A stretch of 49,304 nucleotides of DNA, taken from positions 1-49,304 of the IMG/VR virus record IMGVR_UViG_3300043399_000979. One strand, given 5' to 3'. Below the pieces are notes generated by a model. The model saw only the letters and a list, made by a program, of their open reading frames with translations, had not been told where the DNA came from and did not search any database. A program made the translations under genes and the position numbers. This document shows, one piece after another, positions 26,076 through 34,371 of this stretch. This DNA is from a virus. Each line of letters opens with the position of its first letter. Positions within the stretch are counted from its first letter, which is position 1.

Positions 26076-26243
26076 ATGAAAAACTTTGACTTTTTGGACA
26101 GTTACATTACAAAAGAATTCCTTAAAAAGGCTAAAAAAATAAAGCCTGTAAAGGTTAAAAAAAAGAAACCTAAATTCGGAAGGAAAGAATATGAGGAATC
26201 AATAAGGATAATAGAAAATATGAAAACAGATGAAAATTTTTGA
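26076..26243 (+). CDS. Small basic hypothetical protein
   Basis: A 55-codon frame from ATG at 26076 to TGA at 26241-26243. The protein starts MKNFDFLDSYITKEFLKKAK, has a Lys/Pro-rich centre (KPVKVKKKKPKFGRKEY) and ends in a helix (ESIRIIENMKTDENF). It fills the gap between the ART-like gene and the next reading frame with the same spacing as its neighbours. It is possibly nucleic-acid binding by charge. It is short, so the call is tentative. Confidence 0.5.
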   Translation: MKNFDFLDSYITKEFLKKAKKIKPVKVKKKKPKFGRKEYEESIRIIENMKTDENF

Positions 26244-26287
26244 TTTAAAAAAAATTTTTTCATCTTATATTTTCTTAAAACATAAAT

Positions 26288-26680
26288 ATGGATTCTTTTA
26301 TTGAGAGCAGCAAAAAAATATTTGACTACTTAAAGGTTAATTTTTTCTACATGAAAGACCCAACCCCAGAAGAAATATATTGCTATCAAGTTGTAAAATA
26401 TCTCCTTTCAGATGAAAACACAAAATTAGTCGTGTCCAATGAAAGAGACCAGAAGGGTTTAATTTCCTCTGATAGAGAAATTATGGTTTTAATTTCTCAC
26501 AGACAATTTATCATAATCCATAATGGCGAGCATAGAGCTTGTTTTATTGATAATACTAAATTATACAATGAATTAGTATCTATGATTGAGCAAAGAGTGG
26601 AGGTTGATTTAAAACTTATCGGAGAAAAACTTGAAAAATCAAAAGAGAAGTTTTTCTCTGACATATTGAAAATAATGTGA
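26288..26680 (+). CDS. Hypothetical protein
   Basis: 130 residues of mixed alpha/beta appearance: helix FIESSKKIFDYLKVNFFYM, helix EEIYCYQVVKYLLS, then strands REIMVLISHRQFIIIHNGEH and a C-terminal charged helix. No family is recognised. It lies alone before a convergent pair: the minus-strand zincin gene ends 13 bases beyond its stop. The 44-base leader is AT-rich, and CATAAATA directly abuts the ATG. Confidence 0.65.
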   Translation: MDSFIESSKKIFDYLKVNFFYMKDPTPEEIYCYQVVKYLLSDENTKLVVSNERDQKGLISSDREIMVLISHRQFIIIHNGEHRACFIDNTKLYNELVSMIEQRVEVDLKLIGEKLEKSKEKFFSDILKIM

Positions 26681-26692
26681 TTATTGCTTATG

Positions 26693-27730
26693 TTATTTGT
26701 TTTTTTTCCTTTTATCAATTAAAACTTTAATCTTATAACTTAGCATCTGGTAAAAAACTTTGTAAAGATAACGCCTAAATTTATCGATTGGTATTTCAAT
26801 TTTTTCATCTAATTTTAACTGGTTTATTCTATTCATAATAACACTTTCGAAAAATCTTTTAGCCCAATCATGTATTATATAGTGGCCAGAAACCATTTCT
26901 TTGTAGAAGAAAATTAAATGTTCTGGATTTTCCAAATTCATAGTATTAAAGTATTGCTGAATCCTGCCCCATATTTCACGTTTTTCAAAATGATATTTAA
27001 TTAATTCTTTTATTCTCTCATCTTCTATTTTATTTTCATTGAATTTTATTTTTAATAAATCATTTTTTAATGTTTTTTTATAAAAATTATAAAAATCTTT
27101 ATCTGATTTAACAATTTCTTTTTCATCCGAAGCCTTCCAAGAATTGAAAGAATCGTACACATGTTGTAATTCATGTGTAATTATATTAATTAATCTATTT
27201 TTTAAATCTAAAATTATTTCTGAAGTTTTATAATCTGTGTTTTTAATTTTATCTTTTAATCCATATGTTATGAAAGAATTCCGATATAATGTAATATTAA
27301 AAAAAGATAATTTATTTTCAGAAAAATGATTATTTGTACTCGCATCTTTTTCTAGCTTAAAACTAAAATCAACGCCAAAATATGCTACCAATTTATTGTT
27401 ATATATTCTATTGATAAAATCAATCAATTTCCTATTATCTTTATCTATTAGTTTTAGATATTCTTCTAATTCATTCTTTTTAACTATATCATTAACTCTA
27501 AATAAGTATTTTGGCCACAAATTCATATCTCTAATTTTACGAAGTTCAATTTCTGGATTTTCTGCAATTGTTTTTACCAATTCGTAAAAATTATTTTCTT
27601 CTAATGGGGCTTTAACGTATTCATAAAACTCATCAAATAAATCACCGGCCAATTTGAAAAACAGTGGATTAGAATATCTTCCTTCTCTAATTATAGATTT
27701 TAACTGTTCTTCCGTTATTAATATATCCAT
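26693..27730 (-). CDS. Zincin-like metalloprotease with N-terminal ITE tag
   Basis: 345 residues. The HExxH zinc motif is INIITHELQHVYDSF (HELQH at 186-190), preceded by a polar strand region and followed by helices containing KREIWGRIQQYF, where a Glu could be the third ligand. The N-terminus MDILITEEQLKSIIREG carries two (L/I)-x-E sites (after residues 7 and 16) and shares its first seven codons almost exactly with the genes starting at 41515, 46372 and 48045. If cut and packaged, this would be an injected protease acting on host proteins. The zincin motif is clear; the target and the packaging are inference. Confidence 0.72.
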   Translation of the reverse strand: MDILITEEQLKSIIREGRYSNPLFFKLAGDLFDEFYEYVKAPLEENNFYELVKTIAENPEIELRKIRDMNLWPKYLFRVNDIVKKNELEEYLKLIDKDNRKLIDFINRIYNNKLVAYFGVDFSFKLEKDASTNNHFSENKLSFFNITLYRNSFITYGLKDKIKNTDYKTSEIILDLKNRLINIITHELQHVYDSFNSWKASDEKEIVKSDKDFYNFYKKTLKNDLLKIKFNENKIEDERIKELIKYHFEKREIWGRIQQYFNTMNLENPEHLIFFYKEMVSGHYIIHDWAKRFFESVIMNRINQLKLDEKIEIPIDKFRRYLYKVFYQMLSYKIKVLIDKRKKNK

Positions 27731-27734
27731 TGAT

Positions 27735-28370
27735 TTATTTTTTGTGGCTTACCATTTTAGGCTTGTTTCCAGTACCAGATTTATTATGTGATTTTTCTGC
27801 TCTTCTTTTCTGTTGACAAGCAGATTTTTTCTCGGCGTCGCTCATCTTTGAAGCAACCCCAGCAGCCCTACATTTTGGATATGCGGTATCTTTTGCGCTT
27901 TCCCTACCGCAAGGTGGGTGTTTACCGTTTTCGTCTTTCCTACAAATGTTTACCCACGGCCCCTTTGGTTGGGAACTTCCCTTTGGTTTTTTCTTTTTGC
28001 CAAACCAAACCCTTAAATCTTCATTTATAACCCTATCTAATATGAATTTATTTGGCCACACCTGTTCTGTTAAATTTGCCCCGTCATCATCATTTTTAAC
28101 ATCATCTTTCCCCTTTTCGTTATGGACTTTATCTACCATACTCCTCATCCTATCATCTATATTTCTGGCTTCTTTTTCATCTACCGACAAATCGCCGTCC
28201 ATTTCATCATGTGATAAATTAGGTTCCACATAATCTGAAACGGGGATACCGAATGGTTTTAATTGATTATTTTCCCATTTTTGGGGAACCATTATGATTT
28301 TTGCGTAGTATGTTCCGACATCTCTGGTTGACGTTATTTCTTTTAGAAATTGCTTTTTAGTTATTTCCAT
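27735..28370 (-). CDS. Small protein with basic Cys-containing C-terminal domain and LKE/INE sites
   Basis: 211 residues. The N-terminus MEITKKQFLKE has an (L/I)-x-E site, and the acidic central part ends in DRVINE, again such a site, directly before a very basic domain: DLRVWFGKKKKPKG, then GPWVNICRKD, HPPCGRESA, AYPKCRAAG and KSACQQKRRAEK. That C-terminal pattern with spaced Cys residues recurs in large-phage proteins and may bind DNA or zinc. Cleavage at INE would free the basic domain. The ATG at 28370 is preceded by the recurrent ATATTTAT element. The function is unknown. Confidence 0.68.
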   Translation of the reverse strand: MEITKKQFLKEITSTRDVGTYYAKIIMVPQKWENNQLKPFGIPVSDYVEPNLSHDEMDGDLSVDEKEARNIDDRMRSMVDKVHNEKGKDDVKNDDDGANLTEQVWPNKFILDRVINEDLRVWFGKKKKPKGSSQPKGPWVNICRKDENGKHPPCGRESAKDTAYPKCRAAGVASKMSDAEKKSACQQKRRAEKSHNKSGTGNKPKMVSHKK

Positions 28371-28742
28371 TTAACCTTTTAAACATAAATATTTGTTAAT
28401 TTCGGTTTCATTTAACCAGTTTAAAAGGTTATTTAGTTTTGTAAATTCAAAGGAATCTTGAATAGGTTTGTTATTATCTGAGAACAAAACTTGAATTGAC
28501 CTATTTTCGTAAAATATTATTTCAATAGATTTTGAATTATTTTCATTTCGGATGTTTAACATTATCTCACCATTTGGCCCCGGAGCAACATGGTAAATAT
28601 TTTGATTCAGATTTGTTAACTCCTCTGTTAAATATATTGCCTGATTTAATGAAAAAAGATTAGGTTTTTTTGCACCCTCACCATCCCAATTATCTTCAAG
28701 TTCTCCATAATCTTTCAGTAATGATATGATTGTTTGGTTCAT
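28371..28742 (-). CDS. Small protein of the WDGxGA type
   Basis: 123 residues. The block LEDNWDGEGAKKPNLFSLNQ followed by a helix and PGPNGEIMLNIRNENNSKSIE matches a widespread family of small bacterial proteins with the signature NWDGxGAxP...GxIxLxW, often found next to small unknown or toxin-like genes. The biochemical role is not known. It directly abuts the next minus gene (stop at 28371, next start at 28370), and its start is nine bases from the previous stop. It could be an accessory or immunity partner of an adjacent gene; that is speculation. Confidence 0.65.
   Translation of the reverse strand: MNQTIISLLKDYGELEDNWDGEGAKKPNLFSLNQAIYLTEELTNLNQNIYHVAPGPNGEIMLNIRNENNSKSIEIIFYENRSIQVLFSDNNKPIQDSFEFTKLNNLLNWLNETEINKYLCLKG
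28385..28392 (-). promoter_or_regulatory. Recurrent upstream element before the 28370 start
   Basis: On the minus strand the sequence ATATTTATGTTTAAAAG precedes the start at 28370, with the ATATTTAT core ending 14 bases before it. It lies within the end of the previous gene (28371-28742). The same extended string precedes 23178 on the plus strand. Confidence 0.4.
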
Positions 28743-28751
28743 TGTTCACTA

Positions 28752-29348
28752 TTATTTAAAATATAAATCATATGTAATATCATCAAGGGTAATATCTTCA
28801 CCATCTTTATTTATCCTATAAACGAAAAGTAAATCTTCCTTTTTAACATCTTTAACAGAGTAGCCCAGTCCGGTGTAACCTAAAGAACTATCAATCACAA
28901 AATCCCCGACAGAATATTCAATCCCTCGTTCTTTTAAAAAATCAACCATTCTCAAATTCAAAAACTCCTTATCCTCTCCGTTTATCCCCAAAAGATATAA
29001 GTTACCTGATAGTCTTCCATTTTTTCCCCATCTAATACCAGCGTTAATTGCATCTTCTCTAGAACCAGTAAAAGAAGGGCCGAAATCTCTTTCTGATTTT
29101 ATGGAAAAATCACCTCCAGTTATATTTTCACTATTACCTTTAAATATTATATCAAATTCATTTTGGTCAATAACTCGCCAAAGCAATATGGGTGACAAAA
29201 AAGTACCTATTCCAAGTTTATTATTGTACATAGAATGTTTTTGTAACTCTTTTGCTTGTTTATAATTATCTTCGGTTACTTCTATTATAACTTCTTTAAA
29301 ACCGTATAAATCATTAATTGCTTCTTTTAAAGTACTAATTAATTCCAT
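28752..29348 (-). CDS. Possible ART-like accessory protein with LKE tag
   Basis: 198 residues from ATG at 29348; a TTG start three codons earlier is less likely. The N-terminus MELISTLKEAINDLYGF has an (L/I)-x-E site after residue 9. Later segments, GTFLSPILLWRVIDQNEFDI, then GGDFSIKSERDFGPSFTGS, EDAINAGIRWG and LYLLGING, have the spacing of a divergent ART fold (Arg strand, S-F-T helix start, long helix, strands). The closing strands YSVKDVKKEDLLFVYRI fit as well. The catalytic Glu is not identified. It diverges from the ART-ParB gene at 29403. Confidence 0.5.
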   Translation of the reverse strand: MELISTLKEAINDLYGFKEVIIEVTEDNYKQAKELQKHSMYNNKLGIGTFLSPILLWRVIDQNEFDIIFKGNSENITGGDFSIKSERDFGPSFTGSREDAINAGIRWGKNGRLSGNLYLLGINGEDKEFLNLRMVDFLKERGIEYSVGDFVIDSSLGYTGLGYSVKDVKKEDLLFVYRINKDGEDITLDDITYDLYFK

Positions 29349-29357
29349 TTTAAACAA

Positions 29358-29378
29358 ATATTTATATAAATATATTTG
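29358..29378. promoter_or_regulatory. Palindromic divergent promoter element
   Basis: The 54-base gap between divergent starts (29348 minus, 29403 plus) contains TATTTATATAAATATATTTG at 29359-29378. It carries TATAAATA on the plus strand (29365-29372, about 30 bases before the ATG) and on the minus strand (29359-29366), and also the ATATTTAT core in both directions. TATATTTG at 29371-29378 matches the Bacteroidota -7 element TAnnTTTG for the plus gene. One or more overlapping promoters probably serve both genes. Confidence 0.5.
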
Positions 29379-29402
29379 AAAATTTAAATAATTAAAAGCA
29401 TA

Positions 29403-30668
29403 ATGAAATTAAAAAAAATAATAAAATCAAACATTCATCAATATTTGAACGAGCAAAAGATAATCAGAGAAAGCTGGTTTCATGGTACCCCTGATTCAAG
29501 GGAAATAGAAAAAGAGGGTGGTTTCAAACATAAAACAATGAGGGTTAATTATGTCAAAGACTTAAAAAAATTTAAAGACACAGAACAAAAAATGATTGAG
29601 GCGAGAGAACATGGGGATGATGACTTATATTTCAAATTGTTGGACAAAATAATAGATTTTAAGGAATATTATGAATATAAAAAACCATTGTTTTTGACTG
29701 ATAAATATGATGTGGCGAAAACATATGCTGACCCAAGAAGGGCATTTGATTATCAATCCGCGATAGAAAAAGTTTACGAGGTGGAAGTTGATTGTGAAAA
29801 AATTGTTAAAATTGATGCAACTGGCGATAGATTTAAATTCATAAGCACTGATAAAGTTAAAAATGGTTTCGTGAATGCTGGCATCCCAGAAGATGAAATT
29901 GATAGAGCAATTTCAATGTTCAATTATTACATCCCTGATAATAAAGGTATTAAAACAGACGTTATTGCTGCAATAGGAAACTGGTTTGATTTTGATTGCA
30001 TTGATGTTATTGGGGTTTTTGACTCCTATCACGGAGGAAAAATAAAATCAACGGTTAGAATGGTTCTTGACCCAACAAAAGTTAAAATTAAAAAATTTGG
30101 TTCGCAACCAATCAAGGAAAGTTTGGAAAAGATGCATGGCTGGTATCAATCATTCAAAGAAAGATATTACCCAAGCATCGAATCCGCAAAAAATGATATC
30201 AGGAAAGCGGTAAACCACAACAACAAACAATTTTCAGCCATTTTTGGCGAGGATAATCCAGAAGAAATTGTGGGATTGTTTAATTTCATTGAAACCAATA
30301 AAGGCGTTAAGATAATGCCAAAACAACCCAAACGAACAAAAAAGAAAAAAATTGATTGGAATGATTTTGATTTTATAAAAACGCCATTGGATAAACTACA
30401 TTTAATTGCATCTTCAAATTTTGATGATTATGAAATTGACAATAAACCATCCATAGTAAAAATTGATGAATATATTGGCGATGATGATTATTTTGACCAC
30501 AAAAATAGAATTATTAAATTATCCAAAGAAATTATCAATAATATGGAATTTGAACCAATTGTTGTTGAACCAAATGAAAAATATGTTATTGAGGGGCAGC
30601 ATAGAATAAGGGCGATGAAACTTTTGGGTTTTAAAACAATTATGGCTTATAAAATAATTGAAAAATAA
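29403..30668 (+). CDS. ART-like and ParB-like fusion protein with N-terminal LNE/IRE tag
   Basis: 421 residues. The tag MKLKKIIKSNIHQYLNE then QKIIRE has (L/I)-x-E sites after residues 17 and 23. An ART-like domain begins right after it at SWFHGTPDSREIEKEGGF, with HGT at 27-29, PLFLTDKYDVAKTYADP, then YEVEVDCEKIVKIDATG and MVLDPTKVKIKKFGS as closing strands. This resembles the HxT/Y class of ART folds. The last 80 residues are a ParB N-terminal-like domain: IVKIDEYIGDD, then EPIVVEPNEKYVIEGQHRIR (about 381-400, GQHR box) and LLGFKTIMAYKI. ParB-like domains bind CTP or act as nucleases or kinases. The fusion is clear, but the activity of each half is inferred. Confidence 0.7.
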   Translation: MKLKKIIKSNIHQYLNEQKIIRESWFHGTPDSREIEKEGGFKHKTMRVNYVKDLKKFKDTEQKMIEAREHGDDDLYFKLLDKIIDFKEYYEYKKPLFLTDKYDVAKTYADPRRAFDYQSAIEKVYEVEVDCEKIVKIDATGDRFKFISTDKVKNGFVNAGIPEDEIDRAISMFNYYIPDNKGIKTDVIAAIGNWFDFDCIDVIGVFDSYHGGKIKSTVRMVLDPTKVKIKKFGSQPIKESLEKMHGWYQSFKERYYPSIESAKNDIRKAVNHNNKQFSAIFGEDNPEEIVGLFNFIETNKGVKIMPKQPKRTKKKKIDWNDFDFIKTPLDKLHLIASSNFDDYEIDNKPSIVKIDEYIGDDDYFDHKNRIIKLSKEIINNMEFEPIVVEPNEKYVIEGQHRIRAMKLLGFKTIMAYKIIEK

Positions 30669-30681
30669 TAAATTAAAAAAC

Positions 30682-31191
30682 ATGAATTTACAAGAACAAA
30701 TTTCAAGGATTAAAGGGATAATGGGATTGAAAGAATCTTTTTTAATAAATTCAGATATAAAGAATAATATTGAAAAAGCGCTCGGAAAAGATTTTTTAAC
30801 CATAGCCGAAACACATCCTGACTTTGTTCTCTTACCATCCCATGATGTGAAGCGTAAACAATATGTCCATGGAGAATTGAACAAATGTGAAACAAACTCT
30901 TTTAATTATGTTTTGGGAGGTATTAAAAAAGATAAAAAAATATATCCGGTTGGAGGTTATGCTTTTACGGAATCATATTTTCCAATTGAACATTGGTGGG
31001 TCTATGATGCCGATAATGATATTTTTTTGGAAGTAACCCCATTTGAAATAGATGATATTATTTGCTACGCAGGAGTTATAGGATATGATGTTAGACAACA
31101 AATGATTGATTCAAAAGCCGAATTTAACAAACCATACGATAAAGTTGATTTTTTTAAGGGGGGTTATATTCAATTTAAATATTTTCAATAG
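30682..31191 (+). CDS. Papain-like/transglutaminase-like protein with LKE tag
   Basis: 169 residues from ATG at 30682; a TTG eight codons upstream is rejected because it overlaps the previous gene. The N-terminus MNLQEQISRIKGIMGLKE ends in (L/I)-x-E, and LQEQISRIKxIM-type starts are recurrent in large phages of this kind. The core has the order Cys (ELNKCETNSFNYVLGG, Cys69), GYAF, His (PIEHWWVYD, His104) and an acidic strand (DIFLEVTP), like papain-fold or transglutaminase-like proteins in which Cys-His-Asp/Glu form the active site. Protease or amidase activity is possible but not proven. Confidence 0.6.
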   Translation: MNLQEQISRIKGIMGLKESFLINSDIKNNIEKALGKDFLTIAETHPDFVLLPSHDVKRKQYVHGELNKCETNSFNYVLGGIKKDKKIYPVGGYAFTESYFPIEHWWVYDADNDIFLEVTPFEIDDIICYAGVIGYDVRQQMIDSKAEFNKPYDKVDFFKGGYIQFKYFQ

Positions 31192-31208
31192 TAAATTAAA
31201 AACTTTCT

Positions 31209-31216
31209 TATCTTTG
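31209..31216 (+). promoter_or_regulatory. Candidate Bacteroidota -7 element (TATCTTTG)
   Basis: TATCTTTG lies ten bases before the ATG at 31227 and matches TAnnTTTG, the -7 box read by the Bacteroidota primary sigma factor. A clear TTG at the -33 position was not found, so the match is partial. It would give the endonuclease gene its own host-type promoter. Confidence 0.4.
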
Positions 31217-31226
31217 CAAAAAAAAG

Positions 31227-32852
31227 ATGAAAGAAGAAATAATTGAAAAATATAACAACGGACATTCATTTAACAACCTAACATCAGAATACAGAATCGG
31301 CAAGAAGAAACTAAGGTCAATATTAACAGAGAATGGGATAACCATTAATAAAAAGGGTGGAAAAATAAAAAATAACATAATAGATTTCGATATATCATTT
31401 TTGGATGACAAAAATGTGAAATGTAACTATTGTGAAAAAACATTCTCTGATTCTCACAACAAAAGCGGTGCCTTAACATCACATATATCCTCATGCCAAC
31501 CGCATATTGAAATACCATCACAATTCAAACGTTCCATGTTTTTGAAAACTACTGGAAATTATTGGCATATGCAATATTTTTCAGTTGAAGATAAGCAAGA
31601 AAAGCAATTATTTAATTGCCCATTATGTGATTATAAAACCCCAGACTTGGATAACAAAACTGGCGCAATAACAAAACATATCCAAAAAAATCATGGTACA
31701 ATATTGGAATTTAACAAAAAATTCCCGGGATTAAACTATCTTTTCAACAAACAAATATCACATTTAAATAGAAAAGAAGAATTTGAATCAGATGAAAATT
31801 CTTTTGTTGTTTGCCAAATATGTGAGCAAAAAATGGTCTCCATTACAGAAACCCATTTAGCAAAACATTCCACAAACTTAGAAGAATATCGAAAAAATTA
31901 CCCAAAAAGCGATGTGGTTTCCAACAATTTAAAAGAAACCATAAAAAATAACATCATAAATTCAGAATATAACCCAGAATATAGAAGCAAAGGTGAAATA
32001 GAATTATTTGAATTTGTACAATCAATAGATAATGAAGCAATTCGATGTGATAAAAAAACTTTAAGCGGTATAGAGTTGGACATATTGTGCAAAAAGCATA
32101 ATATTGCCATAGAATATAATGGCCTTTTTTGGCATTCGGAAAAACAAGGGAAAAATAAAAACTATCATCTCGACAAAACTGAAATGTGCCTTAAAAAGGG
32201 CATTAGGTTAATCCACATATTTTCTGATGAATGGGAATGTAAAAAAGAAATTGTTAAATCCAGATTGTTACATTTATTCGGACAAGACACTGAAAAAATA
32301 TATGCCAGAAAATGTGAAATAAAACAACTTGAATCAAAGACAAAATCTGCATTTTTAAATGAATACCACCTCCAAGGTGATGATAAATCTAACATTTCCT
32401 ATGGATTGTACCATAATGGCGAATTGGTCAGCGTGGCGACATTTGGTAAACTCAGAGTAAATCTTGGCCATAAGAATAGAGCTACTAATAGCTGGGAATT
32501 ATATAGGTTCTGTGGTAAAAACGTAGTTGGTGGGTTTTCAAAATTACTTAAAAAATTTATCAAAGAAAATAATCCACAAAAGATAATAACGTATAGTGAT
32601 AGAAATTGGTCGCCTTCGCCCGAACATTCTTTTTATGGTAAGGTGGGTTTTTCATTCCTCTCTTATACAAAACCAAATTACTACTACATGCTTAAATATA
32701 AAAAAAGAGAAAATAGATTCAATTACAGAAAGAGTGTTTTAATCAGTAAAGGTTTTAATGCCAATAAAACTGAAAGGGAAATAATGTTTGAAAACGGATA
32801 TGATGTAATATGGGATTGTGGTAATTTAAAATATGAGATGAATTTTCATTAA
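31227..32852 (+). CDS. Vsr-like (EDxHD) homing endonuclease with zinc fingers and GNAT-like C-terminus
   Basis: 541 residues. Residues 1-40 are a short helix-turn-helix (EYRIGKKKLRSILTENGI). Three zinc-finger-like units follow: Cys66/Cys69/His86/Cys90, Cys131/Cys134/His151/His156 and Cys196/Cys199/His210/His214. The nuclease core at 254-340 has SKGEIELFEF (Glu257), SGIELDILCK (Asp285), IAIEYNGLFWHSE (His303), YHLDKTEM and IRLIHIFSDEW, the layout of Vsr-like homing endonucleases such as I-Bth0305I. The C-terminal 190 residues (ARKCEIKQLESKTKSAFLNE, then ELYRFCGKNVVGGFSKLL and IITYSDR) are the companion GNAT-like domain. It converges on the HNH gene downstream. Confidence 0.85.
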   Translation: MKEEIIEKYNNGHSFNNLTSEYRIGKKKLRSILTENGITINKKGGKIKNNIIDFDISFLDDKNVKCNYCEKTFSDSHNKSGALTSHISSCQPHIEIPSQFKRSMFLKTTGNYWHMQYFSVEDKQEKQLFNCPLCDYKTPDLDNKTGAITKHIQKNHGTILEFNKKFPGLNYLFNKQISHLNRKEEFESDENSFVVCQICEQKMVSITETHLAKHSTNLEEYRKNYPKSDVVSNNLKETIKNNIINSEYNPEYRSKGEIELFEFVQSIDNEAIRCDKKTLSGIELDILCKKHNIAIEYNGLFWHSEKQGKNKNYHLDKTEMCLKKGIRLIHIFSDEWECKKEIVKSRLLHLFGQDTEKIYARKCEIKQLESKTKSAFLNEYHLQGDDKSNISYGLYHNGELVSVATFGKLRVNLGHKNRATNSWELYRFCGKNVVGGFSKLLKKFIKENNPQKIITYSDRNWSPSPEHSFYGKVGFSFLSYTKPNYYYMLKYKKRENRFNYRKSVLISKGFNANKTEREIMFENGYDVIWDCGNLKYEMNFH

Positions 32853-32883
32853 AAAAAATGGGGATTAATAACCCCCATTTTTT
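32853..32883. terminator. Bidirectional intrinsic terminator between convergent endonuclease genes
   Basis: An inverted repeat with stem AAAAAATGGGG (32853-32863) and CCCCATTTTTT (32873-32883), loop of nine bases, lies exactly between the plus-strand stop at 32852 and the minus-strand stop at 32883. A-rich and T-rich flanks give a U-tract on either strand. Confidence 0.85.
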
Positions 32884-34295
32884 TATTTTTTAGGATAAGG
32901 TTTTATTAAATTTTCAATTGATTTAATTAACTCATTATTTTCTTTTTTAGTACCTATAAAGGTAAAATATCTTTTCTTACGACCCAAATTAACAACTTGG
33001 GCTTCTGGAAAATGTTTCATAACATTTTCTTTAGCTGCCGAGCCAATTCGCTCCCTTATGTGTCTTTGGTTGTAAATCTTATCGCCTATCTTGTAACCAT
33101 ATCTAATCCTTTCTTTACCGGTTTTAGTTAAATTACCCCCAAATAATCCAACATAATGCCAGTTTAATGATTGATATATAACACCTATCTCACCAGCAGA
33201 AGAATCTACAGTAGCAGTAACAACTTTATATGAACTATTCTTTTTCAAATATTCTAAAGTTCTTTGTATGAAAAACGATGCTGTATTCTTTGGTGTCCAC
33301 CATAAACAAACCCCCCTACTTAATTGAATGATTTTATTCGTGAAGCCATATTTGTCCCACACCCCTAAGTTCTCGCCATATTCGGGTTGATATGCAACAA
33401 CCCCACCTAAATGATACTTACCATCAACTTCAAAATAAATTCCGAAATGCAGGTTTGTATACCTTGGCATGTAACCTAACCATTCATATTCATCTATTAT
33501 TTTTTCGCAAGTTCTTCTATCAATAACTTCTATTTTAGTTTTATTTAATGATACGTTATTTGGATTAAAGGTTAAACTGTCCCTTTCTTCCATTTCTTTT
33601 TGTTTTCTTATCTTATATTGATGGGCAACAATTCTGTTATTTTTAGAATAATTATCCTTAGCCCACATGGGTTGCAAATTACTCAGAGACCAACATTCTT
33701 TGAAATCCTCACAATCAATACTTTTGAAATTAAATTTTGATGTTGGTATTATATGGTCAATATGCCATTCGCCATAATTTTCCCATGACATACCATCAGT
33801 AAATAGCAGTTCCAAATGCGCCATTAGCTCATCTAAAGTATAACCTAAATAACTGAAATATGATAATTCTTTTTTTTGTTTAATTGAATCCCACACAGCA
33901 GTTTTAAATCTACTTGACAACTTATATTTTATATTTTTATTAATTAATTTTTTTTGATATTCTCTTTTATATTCTTTTAAATACAATTTATTATCCTCCC
34001 TCCATTTTTGGTGGTAATTTTTTATAGTTGTTTTATTATTTTGATAATATTCTTTTTTATATGATTTTAATTTTTCCTTATGTTTTTGATAATATCTTTT
34101 ACAAACTTCTAATTTCCCACCTTTAAATCTCTGTCCGGGTTTAATTATATCAACCCCATTTTCCGAAAGGATTCTTCTTATAGTTGGTTTACTAATACCA
34201 TATTTTTCACCTATTTTAGCCAACCCAATATTATCATTTTTATAAATGTTAGCTATTTCATCTATTTGTTCTTTAGATAATACTATTTTCTTCAT
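32883..34295 (-). CDS. HNH homing endonuclease with Mom/GNAT-like C-terminal domain
   Basis: 470 residues. Residues 1-50 contain a helix-turn-helix (KIGEKYGISKPTIRRILSEN) much like that of the neighbouring Vsr-like endonuclease. A basic Tyr/Lys-rich helical region (65-125) follows. The HNH core is WHIDHIIPTSKFNFKSID (177-194; HIDH 178-181) and SLSNLQPMWAKDN (203-215). Residues 260-470 resemble the Mom-type GNAT-like fold: GGVVAYQPEYG, IIQLSRGVCLWWTPKNTASF, then AGEIGVIYQSLNWHYVGL. Mom modifies adenine in Mu DNA, and its relatives occur fused to phage nucleases. This is probably a selfish homing gene next to the capsid gene; base-modifying activity is unproven. Confidence 0.8.
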   Translation of the reverse strand: MKKIVLSKEQIDEIANIYKNDNIGLAKIGEKYGISKPTIRRILSENGVDIIKPGQRFKGGKLEVCKRYYQKHKEKLKSYKKEYYQNNKTTIKNYHQKWREDNKLYLKEYKREYQKKLINKNIKYKLSSRFKTAVWDSIKQKKELSYFSYLGYTLDELMAHLELLFTDGMSWENYGEWHIDHIIPTSKFNFKSIDCEDFKECWSLSNLQPMWAKDNYSKNNRIVAHQYKIRKQKEMEERDSLTFNPNNVSLNKTKIEVIDRRTCEKIIDEYEWLGYMPRYTNLHFGIYFEVDGKYHLGGVVAYQPEYGENLGVWDKYGFTNKIIQLSRGVCLWWTPKNTASFFIQRTLEYLKKNSSYKVVTATVDSSAGEIGVIYQSLNWHYVGLFGGNLTKTGKERIRYGYKIGDKIYNQRHIRERIGSAAKENVMKHFPEAQVVNLGRKKRYFTFIGTKKENNELIKSIENLIKPYPKK

Positions 34296-34371
34296 ATATG
34301 TTTATTTTTATGTAAATATACACATTATTCCGAAAAAACAAATATTATCGCACAATTTTTTATAAAAAAAA
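34296..34371 (-). promoter_or_regulatory. AT-rich region with possible promoter for the HNH gene
   Basis: Minus-strand sequence before the start at 34295 contains TATATTTACATAAAAATAAAC, a one-base variant of the recurrent ATATTTAT core about 20 bases upstream of the ATG. The rest of the gap up to the capsid-gene terminator is plain AT-rich sequence in which nothing else is seen. Confidence 0.25.

Noticed and set aside
30658-30681. TTG start for the papain-like protein
   Set aside because: It overlaps the end of the previous gene; ATG at 30682 gives the MNLQEQ start that recurs in large phages.
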